Positions 14,685-21,016 of a stretch of 21,016 nucleotides of DNA are shown here, one piece after another. The notes beneath the pieces are model-generated. The model was not told where the DNA came from. It ran no database searches and was given only the letters and a program-made list of their open reading frames with translations. Position 1 is the stretch's first letter, and each line of letters begins with the position of its first letter. Made by a program: the position numbers and the translations under genes. This stretch comes from Oxalobacteraceae bacterium (GTDB lineage: Bacteria; Pseudomonadota; Gammaproteobacteria; Burkholderiales; Burkholderiaceae_D). The stretch lies in NCBI GenBank assembly GCA_003537575.1, contig DPRS01000055.1, forward strand, positions 20,594 to 41,609, written 5' to 3'.

Positions 14685-15826
14685 TGTCCGACGCCTGGCG
14701 CAAGGCCAGAAACATACTTTGCATCCGGCTCGACAACTTCGGCGACGTGCTGATGACCACGCCGGCCCTGCGCGCGCTCAAGGAATCCTCTGCCGGTTGC
14801 CGCCTCACGCTGCTGGTCGCGCCGGCGGGCGCAGGCGTGGCGTCCTACATTCCGGAAATCGACGATACCATCGAATACGCCGCCCCCTGGATGAAGAGCA
14901 GCGGCATGCATGATGCCGCGCTCGACCTCGGCATGATTGCGCGGCTGCGCGAACGCCACTTTGACGCCGCAGTGATTTTTACCGCCTATAGCCAGAGTCC
15001 CTTGCCGGCAGCCATGCTATGCCACCTGGCCGAAATCCCGTTGTGCCTGGCCCATTGCCATGAAAATCCCTATCACCTGCTGAGCGACTGGCTGCATGAC
15101 CCCGAGCCGCAGCAACTGATCCGCCATGAAACAAGGCGCCAGCTCGACCTGGTGGCAGCCATCGGCGCCGGCACCCGCAACGAACGCTTGTCGTTCGCGC
15201 TGCATCCGGACGATCTCGCCTGGGCAATCGCGCATCTCGGCGCCCGCGACATCGATCGCTCGCAAGCCTTGTTTCTGCTGCATCCGGGCGGCACCGCGGC
15301 TTCGCGTCGCTATCCGCCGCAACACTGGGCGCAGGCTGCTGTCGGACTGAGCCGAAGCCTTTCCTGCAACCTGATATTTACCGGCAGCGCCGCCGAAGTT
15401 CCGCTGGTCGATGGCATCATCGAACATGCGCGCCATCTGCATCCTGGCGTCAGGCTGCATACGCTTGCCGGCGAAGCGAGCCTGGGCCAGCTTGCCGCCG
15501 TCTTGTCGCTGGCCTCACTGCTCATCACCAACAACACCGGACCGGCTCATCTGGCCGCCGCCCTCGGCAAGCCGCTGGTCGATCTGTATGCCCTGACCAA
15601 TCCTCAGCATACGCCCTGGAAAACGCCCAGCCGTGTCCTGTTTCAGGATGTACCCTGTCGGTTCTGCTACAAAAGCATATGCCCGCAAGGTCATCATCAT
15701 TGCCTGACGCTGGTGGAACCTGCCCGCGTCGTGGATGCCGCGCTGGACTTGCTGGCACTTCAGGCTGAAAACGCTACGGGCCATGCAGAAGACGGCCTGC
15801 CGTTGGCAACGTCACTGCCATCCTGA
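14681..15826 (+). CDS. Family 9 glycosyltransferase (heptosyltransferase-like)
   Basis: A GT-B fold enzyme of the ADP-heptose:LPS heptosyltransferase family, 381 residues. The N-terminus ILCIRLDNFGDVLMTTPALRAL is the acceptor-side hallmark; LLHPGG (residues 203-208) and the donor-binding NNTGPAHLAAALGKP region (about 284-298) are typical. Near residue 325 a cysteine cluster reads CRFCYKSICPQGHHHC (C-x2-C-x4-C-x6-C), also seen in several GT9 enzymes. The ATG overlaps the stop of the phosphatase gene, so the two are translationally coupled. Heptose precursor genes lie opposite, which supports a heptose or heptose-like donor; that is inference. It does not look like the core WaaC or WaaF with certainty. 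Confidence 0.9.
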   Translation: MMSDAWRKARNILCIRLDNFGDVLMTTPALRALKESSAGCRLTLLVAPAGAGVASYIPEIDDTIEYAAPWMKSSGMHDAALDLGMIARLRERHFDAAVIFTAYSQSPLPAAMLCHLAEIPLCLAHCHENPYHLLSDWLHDPEPQQLIRHETRRQLDLVAAIGAGTRNERLSFALHPDDLAWAIAHLGARDIDRSQALFLLHPGGTAASRRYPPQHWAQAAVGLSRSLSCNLIFTGSAAEVPLVDGIIEHARHLHPGVRLHTLAGEASLGQLAAVLSLASLLITNNTGPAHLAAALGKPLVDLYALTNPQHTPWKTPSRVLFQDVPCRFCYKSICPQGHHHCLTLVEPARVVDAALDLLALQAENATGHAEDGLPLATSLPS

Positions 15827-15871
15827 CCGACTTCGCTGCCATCCTGCCCCGCCCTGAACCCTGTTCAAGCG

Positions 15872-17323
15872 CTACAGAAAATAAGCCCACATGCGCGCCA
15901 GGCTTTCGCGAAGGCGCGCCCCTATTCCCCGTTTTCCCCATGTGGCAGAATCGATGCTCACCGATGCGGCGACGTCCGCTGCAAACAGCTGCTCGATCTG
16001 CATGGAGAAATCCTTGCCGAGCACGACAGCATTGACTTCATCGTTATGCAGGAAGCTGCGGAAATCGATATTGCTGGAACCTACCGTCGACCAGACGCCA
16101 TCGATGACGGCAGTCTTGGAATGGAGCAGAGCACCCTTACGTTCGTAAATCCTGATGCCAGCATCAAGCAGTTCGTCGTAATAGGAACGGCCTGCCTGCA
16201 AGGCGATCCAGACATCGCTCACGCCAGCCAGCACCAGTTGCACATCCACTCCCCGCCGCGCCGCATCCTTCAGCGCTTCCACGGTCTGCTGATCCGGTAC
16301 GAAGTAAGCCGCAGTCAGATGAATGCTACGCTCGGCATGCATGATCGCCGACAGCAATTCAACGTAAATCGGGTTAATGTCGTCGTTCGGGCTGCTGCCA
16401 AGAATACGCAAAACCGTGTCGCCCTGCCTGTGCAGCACAGGAAAATAGTTTTTTTGCGACAGCGTAGCGCATTCCTGGCGGCGCCAGCTCTCGAAGAACA
16501 AGCGCTGGAATTCCTTTACTGCCGGGCCGCGCACCTCGATTTGGGTATCGCGCCAGGGATGCGGCACGCCGCTGCGTTTTGTGCGAATCGACGAACTGCC
16601 CGAGTAAACGCTACTGATATTGATGCCACCGGTGTAGCCAAGTCTGCCATCGACGACCAGGATCTTGCGGTGATCGCGATGATTCAGCGAAAAAAACCGG
16701 CCGCGCAACGGATTGACCGGGTTGAACTCGCAGACATTGATGCCAGTTTCCCGCAATTGCTGGAAAAATTCCGGACGTGTCGACAAACTGCCGACACTGT
16801 CATACATCAAATTGACCTGCACTCCCTGGCTTTGCTTTTCCATCAATAGCTTGCCAAGCCTTTCGCCAAAACCTTCTTCATCGAAAATATAAGTTTCCAG
16901 ATTGACGTGATTACGGGCGGCGCGAATGGCGTCCAACATCGCGCGATAAGTAGCCGAGCCATCCACCAGCAGGCGCACAGCATTACCAGCCCAAAGCGGT
17001 TTGGGATCAATCGCCTGCATGAATTCAAAATGAAGATTCAGCAAATCCGTCTTGCCGTCTTGCTGACGCTGGAGCCGCTGCAGAATTTCCGCGCTGCGCT
17101 GCGGCGAGAGTACGCCGTGCTGGCCAATTACGGCAGGCTTTCTTCTCCCGGAGTGGTTTTGGCCTAGCGTCCCGATGTCAGGCAAGCTGGCACAGGCAGA
17201 CAGAAGCAATAACAAAGCCGCGAAAAAAAATCTGAAAAACCCGAATTTTTCACTCAGAGCCATGGGAATAGGCATTTCAATGCAATTTGGATAGACCCTA
17301 GCAATATTCATGCGCATATCCAT
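15872..17323 (-). CDS. Phospholipase D-family lipoprotein (cardiolipin-synthase-like)
   Basis: A two-domain phospholipase D superfamily protein, 483 residues as drawn. Two HKD motifs are intact: HRKILVVD (His218, Lys220, Asp225) and HSKTAVID (His401, Lys403, Asp408), each followed by the usual Gly-Ser/Asn region (TGGINIS, VGSSNID). Such proteins form or cleave phosphodiesters, as in cardiolipin synthases. The N-terminus carries a signal with lipobox LLSAC (Cys44), so it should be anchored outside the cytoplasm, unlike E. coli ClsA. In-frame ATGs at 17317, 17311, 17275 and 17263 are possible starts; ones near 17275 give a more normal signal peptide, and no site has a strong ribosome sequence. 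It converges on the GT9 gene with a 45-base gap and diverges from the hemerythrin gene. Confidence 0.88.
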   Translation of the reverse strand: MDMRMNIARVYPNCIEMPIPMALSEKFGFFRFFFAALLLLLSACASLPDIGTLGQNHSGRRKPAVIGQHGVLSPQRSAEILQRLQRQQDGKTDLLNLHFEFMQAIDPKPLWAGNAVRLLVDGSATYRAMLDAIRAARNHVNLETYIFDEEGFGERLGKLLMEKQSQGVQVNLMYDSVGSLSTRPEFFQQLRETGINVCEFNPVNPLRGRFFSLNHRDHRKILVVDGRLGYTGGINISSVYSGSSSIRTKRSGVPHPWRDTQIEVRGPAVKEFQRLFFESWRRQECATLSQKNYFPVLHRQGDTVLRILGSSPNDDINPIYVELLSAIMHAERSIHLTAAYFVPDQQTVEALKDAARRGVDVQLVLAGVSDVWIALQAGRSYYDELLDAGIRIYERKGALLHSKTAVIDGVWSTVGSSNIDFRSFLHNDEVNAVVLGKDFSMQIEQLFAADVAASVSIDSATWGKRGIGARLRESLARMWAYFL

Positions 17324-17453
17324 CCCGCAATTACTTACATAACAAGTCCCGTCACTGTAAAAATTATCGCGCTATGCCGGTAATATTTTCCATGTCGTTT
17401 TACATAGCCAACAGAATCACGGCAAAACCTCCCCTACTCTCCTTTGATTAATG

Positions 17454-17468
17454 TGGCACAAGCCTTGC
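17454..17468 (+). promoter_or_regulatory. Sigma-54 (RpoN) promoter before the hemerythrin gene
   Basis: TGGCAC, five bases, then TTGC matches the -24/-12 consensus (TGGCAC-N5-TTGC) at all ten core positions. A start near 17480 would leave a leader of about 25 bases before ATG 17504, with the AAGGAG ribosome site at 17492-17497 inside it. Sigma-54 promoters need an activator; I found no clear activator-binding dyad upstream, only AT-rich DNA at 17330-17400. Confidence 0.72.
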
Positions 17469-17503
17469 CTCATCTTTTCTTTTACCTTTTCAAGGAGAGT
17501 GCC

Positions 17504-18064
17504 ATGGCCAAGAAACCCAGGGAAACTCCACATGCCAAAAATGCGATTGAACTATTGAAATCCGATCATGAGCAAGTATTGCAACTTTTTTCCGACTTCG
17601 AAAAAATGAACAAGGAAGATGAGGATGGCAAGCGCGATCTGGTGGAAAAGGTCTGTAATCAGTTGACTATCCATGCCGAGATTGAAGAAGAATTTTTCTA
17701 TCCCGCCATTCGCGATGTTCTGGATGAACAGGATCTTCTCGATGAAGCCCAGGTCGAGCACGTCATGGCAAAGCAACTGATCGACGACCTGGAATCGATG
17801 GAACCGGATGAGGGCTTGTATGACGCCAAGTTCACCGTGCTGGGCGAATATGTCAAGCACCACATCGAGGAAGAAGAAAAAGAAATTTTGCCAAAAGCAA
17901 AGAAAGCCCAACTCGATCTCGACACGCTGGGAGCCGATATGCTCGATCGCAAGCAGGAATTAATGGGCGAATTCGGCATGGACATCGATGAAGAGGAAAT
18001 GCAGGATACCGAACTCATTCAACCCAAATCTCCCAAGAAACCGGCACGTCATCCGCGCGCATAG
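17504..18064 (+). CDS. Hemerythrin HHE-domain protein
   Basis: A 186-residue soluble protein with one hemerythrin-type four-helix domain, predicted to bind a di-iron centre. Candidate ligands are His22 (SDHEQ), His57 and Glu61 (HAEIEEE), His86 (VEHV) and His119/His120 with Glu124 (KHHIEEEEKE). Family members sense or store oxygen, scavenge nitric oxide or take part in stress defence; which applies here is unknown. The last 60 residues form a charged helix and a Lys/Pro-rich tail ending in PKSPKKPARHPRA. I chose ATG 17504 for the AAGGAGAG site before it; an ORF reading from 17444 has no such site. It is monocistronic between the sigma-54 promoter and a stem-loop at 18079-18102. Confidence 0.9.
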   Translation: MAKKPRETPHAKNAIELLKSDHEQVLQLFSDFEKMNKEDEDGKRDLVEKVCNQLTIHAEIEEEFFYPAIRDVLDEQDLLDEAQVEHVMAKQLIDDLESMEPDEGLYDAKFTVLGEYVKHHIEEEEKEILPKAKKAQLDLDTLGADMLDRKQELMGEFGMDIDEEEMQDTELIQPKSPKKPARHPRA

Positions 18065-18078
18065 CAACAGACAACCAG

Positions 18079-18102
18079 CAGGCGCGGCATCAACGGCGCC
18101 TG
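18079..18102. terminator. Stem-loop between convergent hemerythrin and SDR genes (possible terminator)
   Basis: CAGGCGC and GCGCCTG form perfect 7-bp arms around a 10-base loop. A TTTTT run begins ten bases after the stem, farther than in a standard intrinsic terminator, so plus-strand termination is only possible. Confidence 0.38.
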
Positions 18103-18139
18103 TGCAGCGAGCTTTTTGAAATCCAGCAGAAACGAATGC

Positions 18140-19000
18140 TTAAGTATTGATGATTTCACCGCCGTTTGGATGCAGCACCTGTCCTGTCATGTAGGATGCG
18201 CCGTCGCCGGCAAGAAGGACATAGCATGGCGCGATCTCATCCGGCTGCCCCGGACGTTCCAGCGGAACATCCTGACCGAATTTTGCCACTTGCTCATCTG
18301 CAAAGCTTGCCGGAATCAGCGGAGTCCAGATCGGTCCCGGAGCCACGGCATTCACATGAATACCGCGCTTGACCAGCTGCAGCGCCAGTGAACGCGTAAA
18401 AGCCACAATGGCCCCCTTGGTCGAGGCATAGTCAAGCAGATGACTGCTGCCGCGATAGGCAGTTACCGATGCGGTATTGATGATGCGCGCACCTGATTGG
18501 AGGTGGGGTAATGCTGCCTTAACCAGATGGAACATGGAAAAAATATTGGTGCGAAATGTTCGCTCGAGCTGCTCGGCACTGATGTCTTCGATACTGGACT
18601 GCAGATGCTGTTCAGCCGCATTATTCACCAGAATATCCAGTCTGCCGAATTTCGCCATCGTATTGCGCACGACTTCCTGGCAAAAGACCGGATCGCCGAT
18701 ATCGCCGGCAAGGGCAAGGCATTCGCGGCCGCAGGCGATAACTTTCTGGCGCGTGTCTTCGGCATCCACATGTTCGTCGAAATACGCGATCACAAGATGC
18801 GCGCCTTCCTTGGCAAACGCAATCGCCGCAGCCCGGCCAATCCCGCTATCCCCCCCGGTCACCAATGCCACCTTGTCCGCCAGCTTCCCGCTGCCAATAT
18901 ACTTTTCCGCTGCAGATGCCGGGCGCGGCCGCATCGGCTGCTCCAGCCCGGGCTGACGATCCTGATGCTGCGGCGGAATGGAAGGATTTTGCTGCGCCAT
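18140..19000 (-). CDS. Short-chain dehydrogenase of the YghA type
   Basis: A classical-type SDR of 286 residues with the long N-terminal Pro/Gln-rich lead (QQNPSIPPQHQ, then PMRPRP) found in the YghA/stress-induced aldehyde reductase group. The nucleotide loop is TGGDSGIG (48-55), the middle motif NNAA (126-129) and the catalytic residues Ser178, Tyr191 and Lys195. The C-terminus ends in TGQVLHPNGGE, as in this group. GAGG lies seven bases before ATG 19000, which I chose over the upstream in-frame ATGs at 19006 and 19066. The gene converges on the hemerythrin gene. Neighbours of this type are often general-stress genes; the substrate is unknown. Confidence 0.9.
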   Translation of the reverse strand: MAQQNPSIPPQHQDRQPGLEQPMRPRPASAAEKYIGSGKLADKVALVTGGDSGIGRAAAIAFAKEGAHLVIAYFDEHVDAEDTRQKVIACGRECLALAGDIGDPVFCQEVVRNTMAKFGRLDILVNNAAEQHLQSSIEDISAEQLERTFRTNIFSMFHLVKAALPHLQSGARIINTASVTAYRGSSHLLDYASTKGAIVAFTRSLALQLVKRGIHVNAVAPGPIWTPLIPASFADEQVAKFGQDVPLERPGQPDEIAPCYVLLAGDGASYMTGQVLHPNGGEIINT

Positions 19001-19122
19001 GGACATTCCTCGCAATTGAAGAAGCAAGGAGATGAATTGAGCAGCTTCCATGCCAATGACGCACAATGGCAGCTTGACTGCAGCGCAGCAGACAATAAAT
19101 TAGCGCGGAGAATGTCGCGTGA

Positions 19123-20127
19123 TTATGCCGCGAGCAAAGGCATGCGAGCGATGGCATCCAGCAGCAGGAGAGGATCGCCTGCGGCCAGCCGTCGCGAATC
19201 GGACAAGGTCTGGCGGAATTGGCGCGCTCCCGGCACGCCGGTCATCACACCCAGCATGTGGCGAGTAATACTGTTCATGCGCAAGCCGCTGCCATTAGAG
19301 CCGTAACGTTCCAGCTGGTCTTGTATATACGGTAGCATTGCCTGCACGATTTCCGCGCGCGACTTCACCGGCGCAGCGTCGCCATAATAGCGGGCATCGA
19401 AGCTCGCCATCAGATATGGATTGTGATAAGCCTCCCGCCCCAGCATCACGCCATCAAGCTGCTGCAGGTGCAAGTCGATTTCCTCCAGGGTCTTGATACC
19501 GCCGTTGACGATGATTTCCAGCTGCGGAAAATCGCGCTTCAATCGGTAAGCATAGTCATATTTCAGCGGCGGGATCTCGCGGTTTTCCTTCGGGCTCAAG
19601 CCCTTCAGGATTGCATTGCGCGCATGGACGATGAATGTGCGGCAGCCGGCATCGGCGATGGTGCCGACAAAATCGCGCACGAAATCGTAAGAAGACACGT
19701 CATCGATGCCGATGCGGTGCTTGACCGTGACATCGATGGATACCGCGTCGCGCATGGCCTTGACGCAATCGGCCACCAGCGCCGTCTCGTTCATCAGGCA
19801 GGCGCCGAACGCGCCTTTCTGCACCCGCTCCGACGGGCAACCGCAATTCAGGTTGACTTCATCGTAGCCCCACTCCTGGCCCAGCTTCGCGCATCTAGCC
19901 AGGTCGGCCGGCTCGCTGCCGCCAAGCTGCAGCGCCACCGGGTGCTCTTCCTGGCTGTAATTCAAATGGCGTGCGACGTCGCCGTAAATCAGCGCGCCGG
20001 TGGTCACCATTTCCGTATACAGCCAGGTATGGCGGGTGATCTGGCGATGGAAGACGCGGCAATGGCGATCCGTCCAGTCCATCATGGGCGCGACCGACAG
20101 GCGGCGTGGCGGGAGAGTCTTGTTCAT
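19123..20127 (-). CDS. dusA: tRNA-dihydrouridine synthase A
   Basis: An FMN-dependent enzyme that reduces uridine to dihydrouridine in the tRNA D-loop, positions 20 and 20a for DusA. The 334-residue protein starts MNKTLPPRRLSVAPMMDWTD, with the FMN-binding APMMDWTD at 13-20. The catalytic cysteine is Cys97 in NLNCGCPSE (92-100). VNGGI and VMLGREAYHNP later mark the phosphate-binding end of the TIM barrel, and the C-terminal helical domain includes RHMLGVMTGVPGARQFR. Length and sequence fit DusA rather than DusB or DusC. It diverges from the aminotransferase gene. Ordinary housekeeping gene; no oddity. Confidence 0.96.
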   Translation of the reverse strand: MNKTLPPRRLSVAPMMDWTDRHCRVFHRQITRHTWLYTEMVTTGALIYGDVARHLNYSQEEHPVALQLGGSEPADLARCAKLGQEWGYDEVNLNCGCPSERVQKGAFGACLMNETALVADCVKAMRDAVSIDVTVKHRIGIDDVSSYDFVRDFVGTIADAGCRTFIVHARNAILKGLSPKENREIPPLKYDYAYRLKRDFPQLEIIVNGGIKTLEEIDLHLQQLDGVMLGREAYHNPYLMASFDARYYGDAAPVKSRAEIVQAMLPYIQDQLERYGSNGSGLRMNSITRHMLGVMTGVPGARQFRQTLSDSRRLAAGDPLLLLDAIARMPLLAA

Positions 20128-20261
20128 TTCAATTCCGGCTTGGGTGGCAGCTGCGGCAAACCATGCCGCAGAATCTGGAAGTATACGGAAAATTCGCCTT
20201 GCCGGCTCGGCTGCCGTACTATGATGACCATATTGACCATGATTCGATGGAGGCCAGCGCC

Positions 20262-21016
20262 ATGTCCCAGCAGCCTGAAATGCCCGACACCAGCCACTTC
20301 TGGATGCCTTTCACCGCCAACCGGCAATTCAAGAGCAAACCGCGCATGCTGGTGGCCGCCTCCGGCATGTATTACTACACCGACGACGATCGCCAGATCC
20401 TCGACGGCACCGCCGGCCTGTGGTGCGTCAATGCCGGGCACTGCCATCCGAAGATTACCGAGGCGATCCAGCGCCAGGCCGGCGCCATGGATTACGCCCC
20501 GGCTTTCCAGATGGGGCATCCGCTCGCTTTCGAAGCCGCCAGCGCGCTTGCCGAAATCGCGCCAGCAGGTCTGAACCGGGTCTTTTTCTGCAACGATGGC
20601 TCCGAAGCCGTCGACTCCGCCCTGAAGATCGCCCTGGCCTACCACCGCGTACGCGGCGATGGCCTGCGCCACCGCCTGATCGGCCGCGAGCGCGGCTACC
20701 ATGGCGTCGGCTTCGGCGGCATCTCGGTCGGCGGCATCGCCGGCAATCGCAAGCATTTCGGCCCTGCCCTGCCGGCGGTGGACCACCTGCGCCATCCGCT
20801 CGACATCGCCCGTAATGCCTTTACGCGCGGCCTGCCGCAGCAAGGCGCGGAACTGGCCGACGAGCTGGAACAGCGCCTGCTGGCCCTGCACGACCCGGCC
20901 ACCGTGGCGGCCGTCATCGTCGAGCCGATGCAGGGTTCGACCGGGGTGATCCTGCCGCCCGCCGGCTATCTGCAAAAGCTGCGCGCCATCTGCGACAAGT
21001 ACGGCATCCTGCTGAT
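20262..21016 (+). CDS. Class III aminotransferase, omega-amino acid:pyruvate type (C-terminus cut by window edge)
   Basis: A PLP-dependent aminotransferase, open for 251 codons to the window end, of about 440-450 expected. The N-terminus FWMPFTANRQFK and the conserved LDGTAGLWCVNAGHCHPK are characteristic of the beta-alanine:pyruvate transaminase branch. FFCNDGSEAVDSALK binds the cofactor phosphate, and GYHGVGFGGISVGG and VIVEPMQGSTGV fit the same branch. The catalytic lysine lies beyond the edge. GGAGG precedes ATG 20262 by about eight bases. It diverges from dusA; the 134-base gap between them holds a weak TTGCCG-N15-TATGAT promoter-like pair (20199-20225), with a short spacer. Beta-alanine or polyamine-derived substrates are likely by family. 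Confidence 0.93.
   Translation, partial: MSQQPEMPDTSHFWMPFTANRQFKSKPRMLVAASGMYYYTDDDRQILDGTAGLWCVNAGHCHPKITEAIQRQAGAMDYAPAFQMGHPLAFEAASALAEIAPAGLNRVFFCNDGSEAVDSALKIALAYHRVRGDGLRHRLIGRERGYHGVGFGGISVGGIAGNRKHFGPALPAVDHLRHPLDIARNAFTRGLPQQGAELADELEQRLLALHDPATVAAVIVEPMQGSTGVILPPAGYLQKLRAICDKYGILL

Noticed and set aside
15815..15846. Direct repeat of CTGCCATCCTG, two copies 21 bases apart
   Set aside because: Only 11 bases and two copies, one inside the GT9 C-terminus; likely chance or a local slip, not a functional array.
19423..20574. 383-codon plus-strand open frame
   Set aside because: Antisense to dusA and then out of frame within the aminotransferase gene; no domain seen.
1..21016. tRNA, rRNA, CRISPR, insertion sequence or phage genes
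   Set aside because: None seen by reading; no transposase or integrase motifs and no repeat arrays. A covariance-model search would settle small RNAs.

Overview
This 21 kb window looks like chromosomal DNA of a GC-rich betaproteobacterium. The Oxalobacteraceae branch of Burkholderiales (Herminiimonas, Herbaspirillum, Noviherbaspirillum or similar) is my best guess, from protein style and codon use only. Gene density is high. I see no rRNA, tRNA, CRISPR array, insertion sequence or phage gene. Both edges cut genes: a carbamoyltransferase on the left and a class III aminotransferase on the right.

Layout. (1) 1-1577, minus: NodU/CmcH-type carbamoyltransferase, missing its C-terminus, starting at a GTG inside a 12-bp palindrome. 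(2) 1966-3753, plus: Atm1-type ABC exporter. (3) 3903-8312, plus: a sugar-modifying run of GT2 glycosyltransferase, short GT-B glycosyltransferase, PIG-L-type deacetylase, second GT2, and a small GlcG/HbpS-like protein. (4) 8412-11602, minus: outer-membrane-type glycine-zipper lipoprotein followed by gmhA, hldE and gmhB, which make ADP-heptose up to the epimerase step. (5) 11945-15826, plus: GT4 glycosyltransferase, SDR dehydrogenase, a second GmhB-like HAD phosphatase, and a GT9 (heptosyltransferase-type) glycosyltransferase. (6) 15872-20127: a stress and housekeeping stretch with a phospholipase D/cardiolipin-synthase-like lipoprotein, a hemerythrin-domain protein behind a near-perfect sigma-54 promoter, a YghA-type SDR and tRNA-dihydrouridine synthase A. 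(7) 20262-end: omega-amino acid:pyruvate-type aminotransferase.

How it may fit together. Regions 1 and 3-5 carry five glycosyltransferases (two GT2, two GT-B/GT4-like, one GT9), a deacetylase, a carbamoyltransferase, a dehydrogenase, a heptose-precursor operon and two heptose-bisphosphate-phosphatase-like enzymes within 16 kb. The simplest reading is a locus for a heptose-containing surface glycan or glycolipid trimmed by deacetylation and carbamoylation. No Wzx, Wzy, O-antigen ligase or KpsMT-type exporter is present, so the product and its export route are unknown. This locus is the best candidate here for an undescribed system. The sigma-54 promoter ahead of the hemerythrin gene is the clearest regulatory signal.
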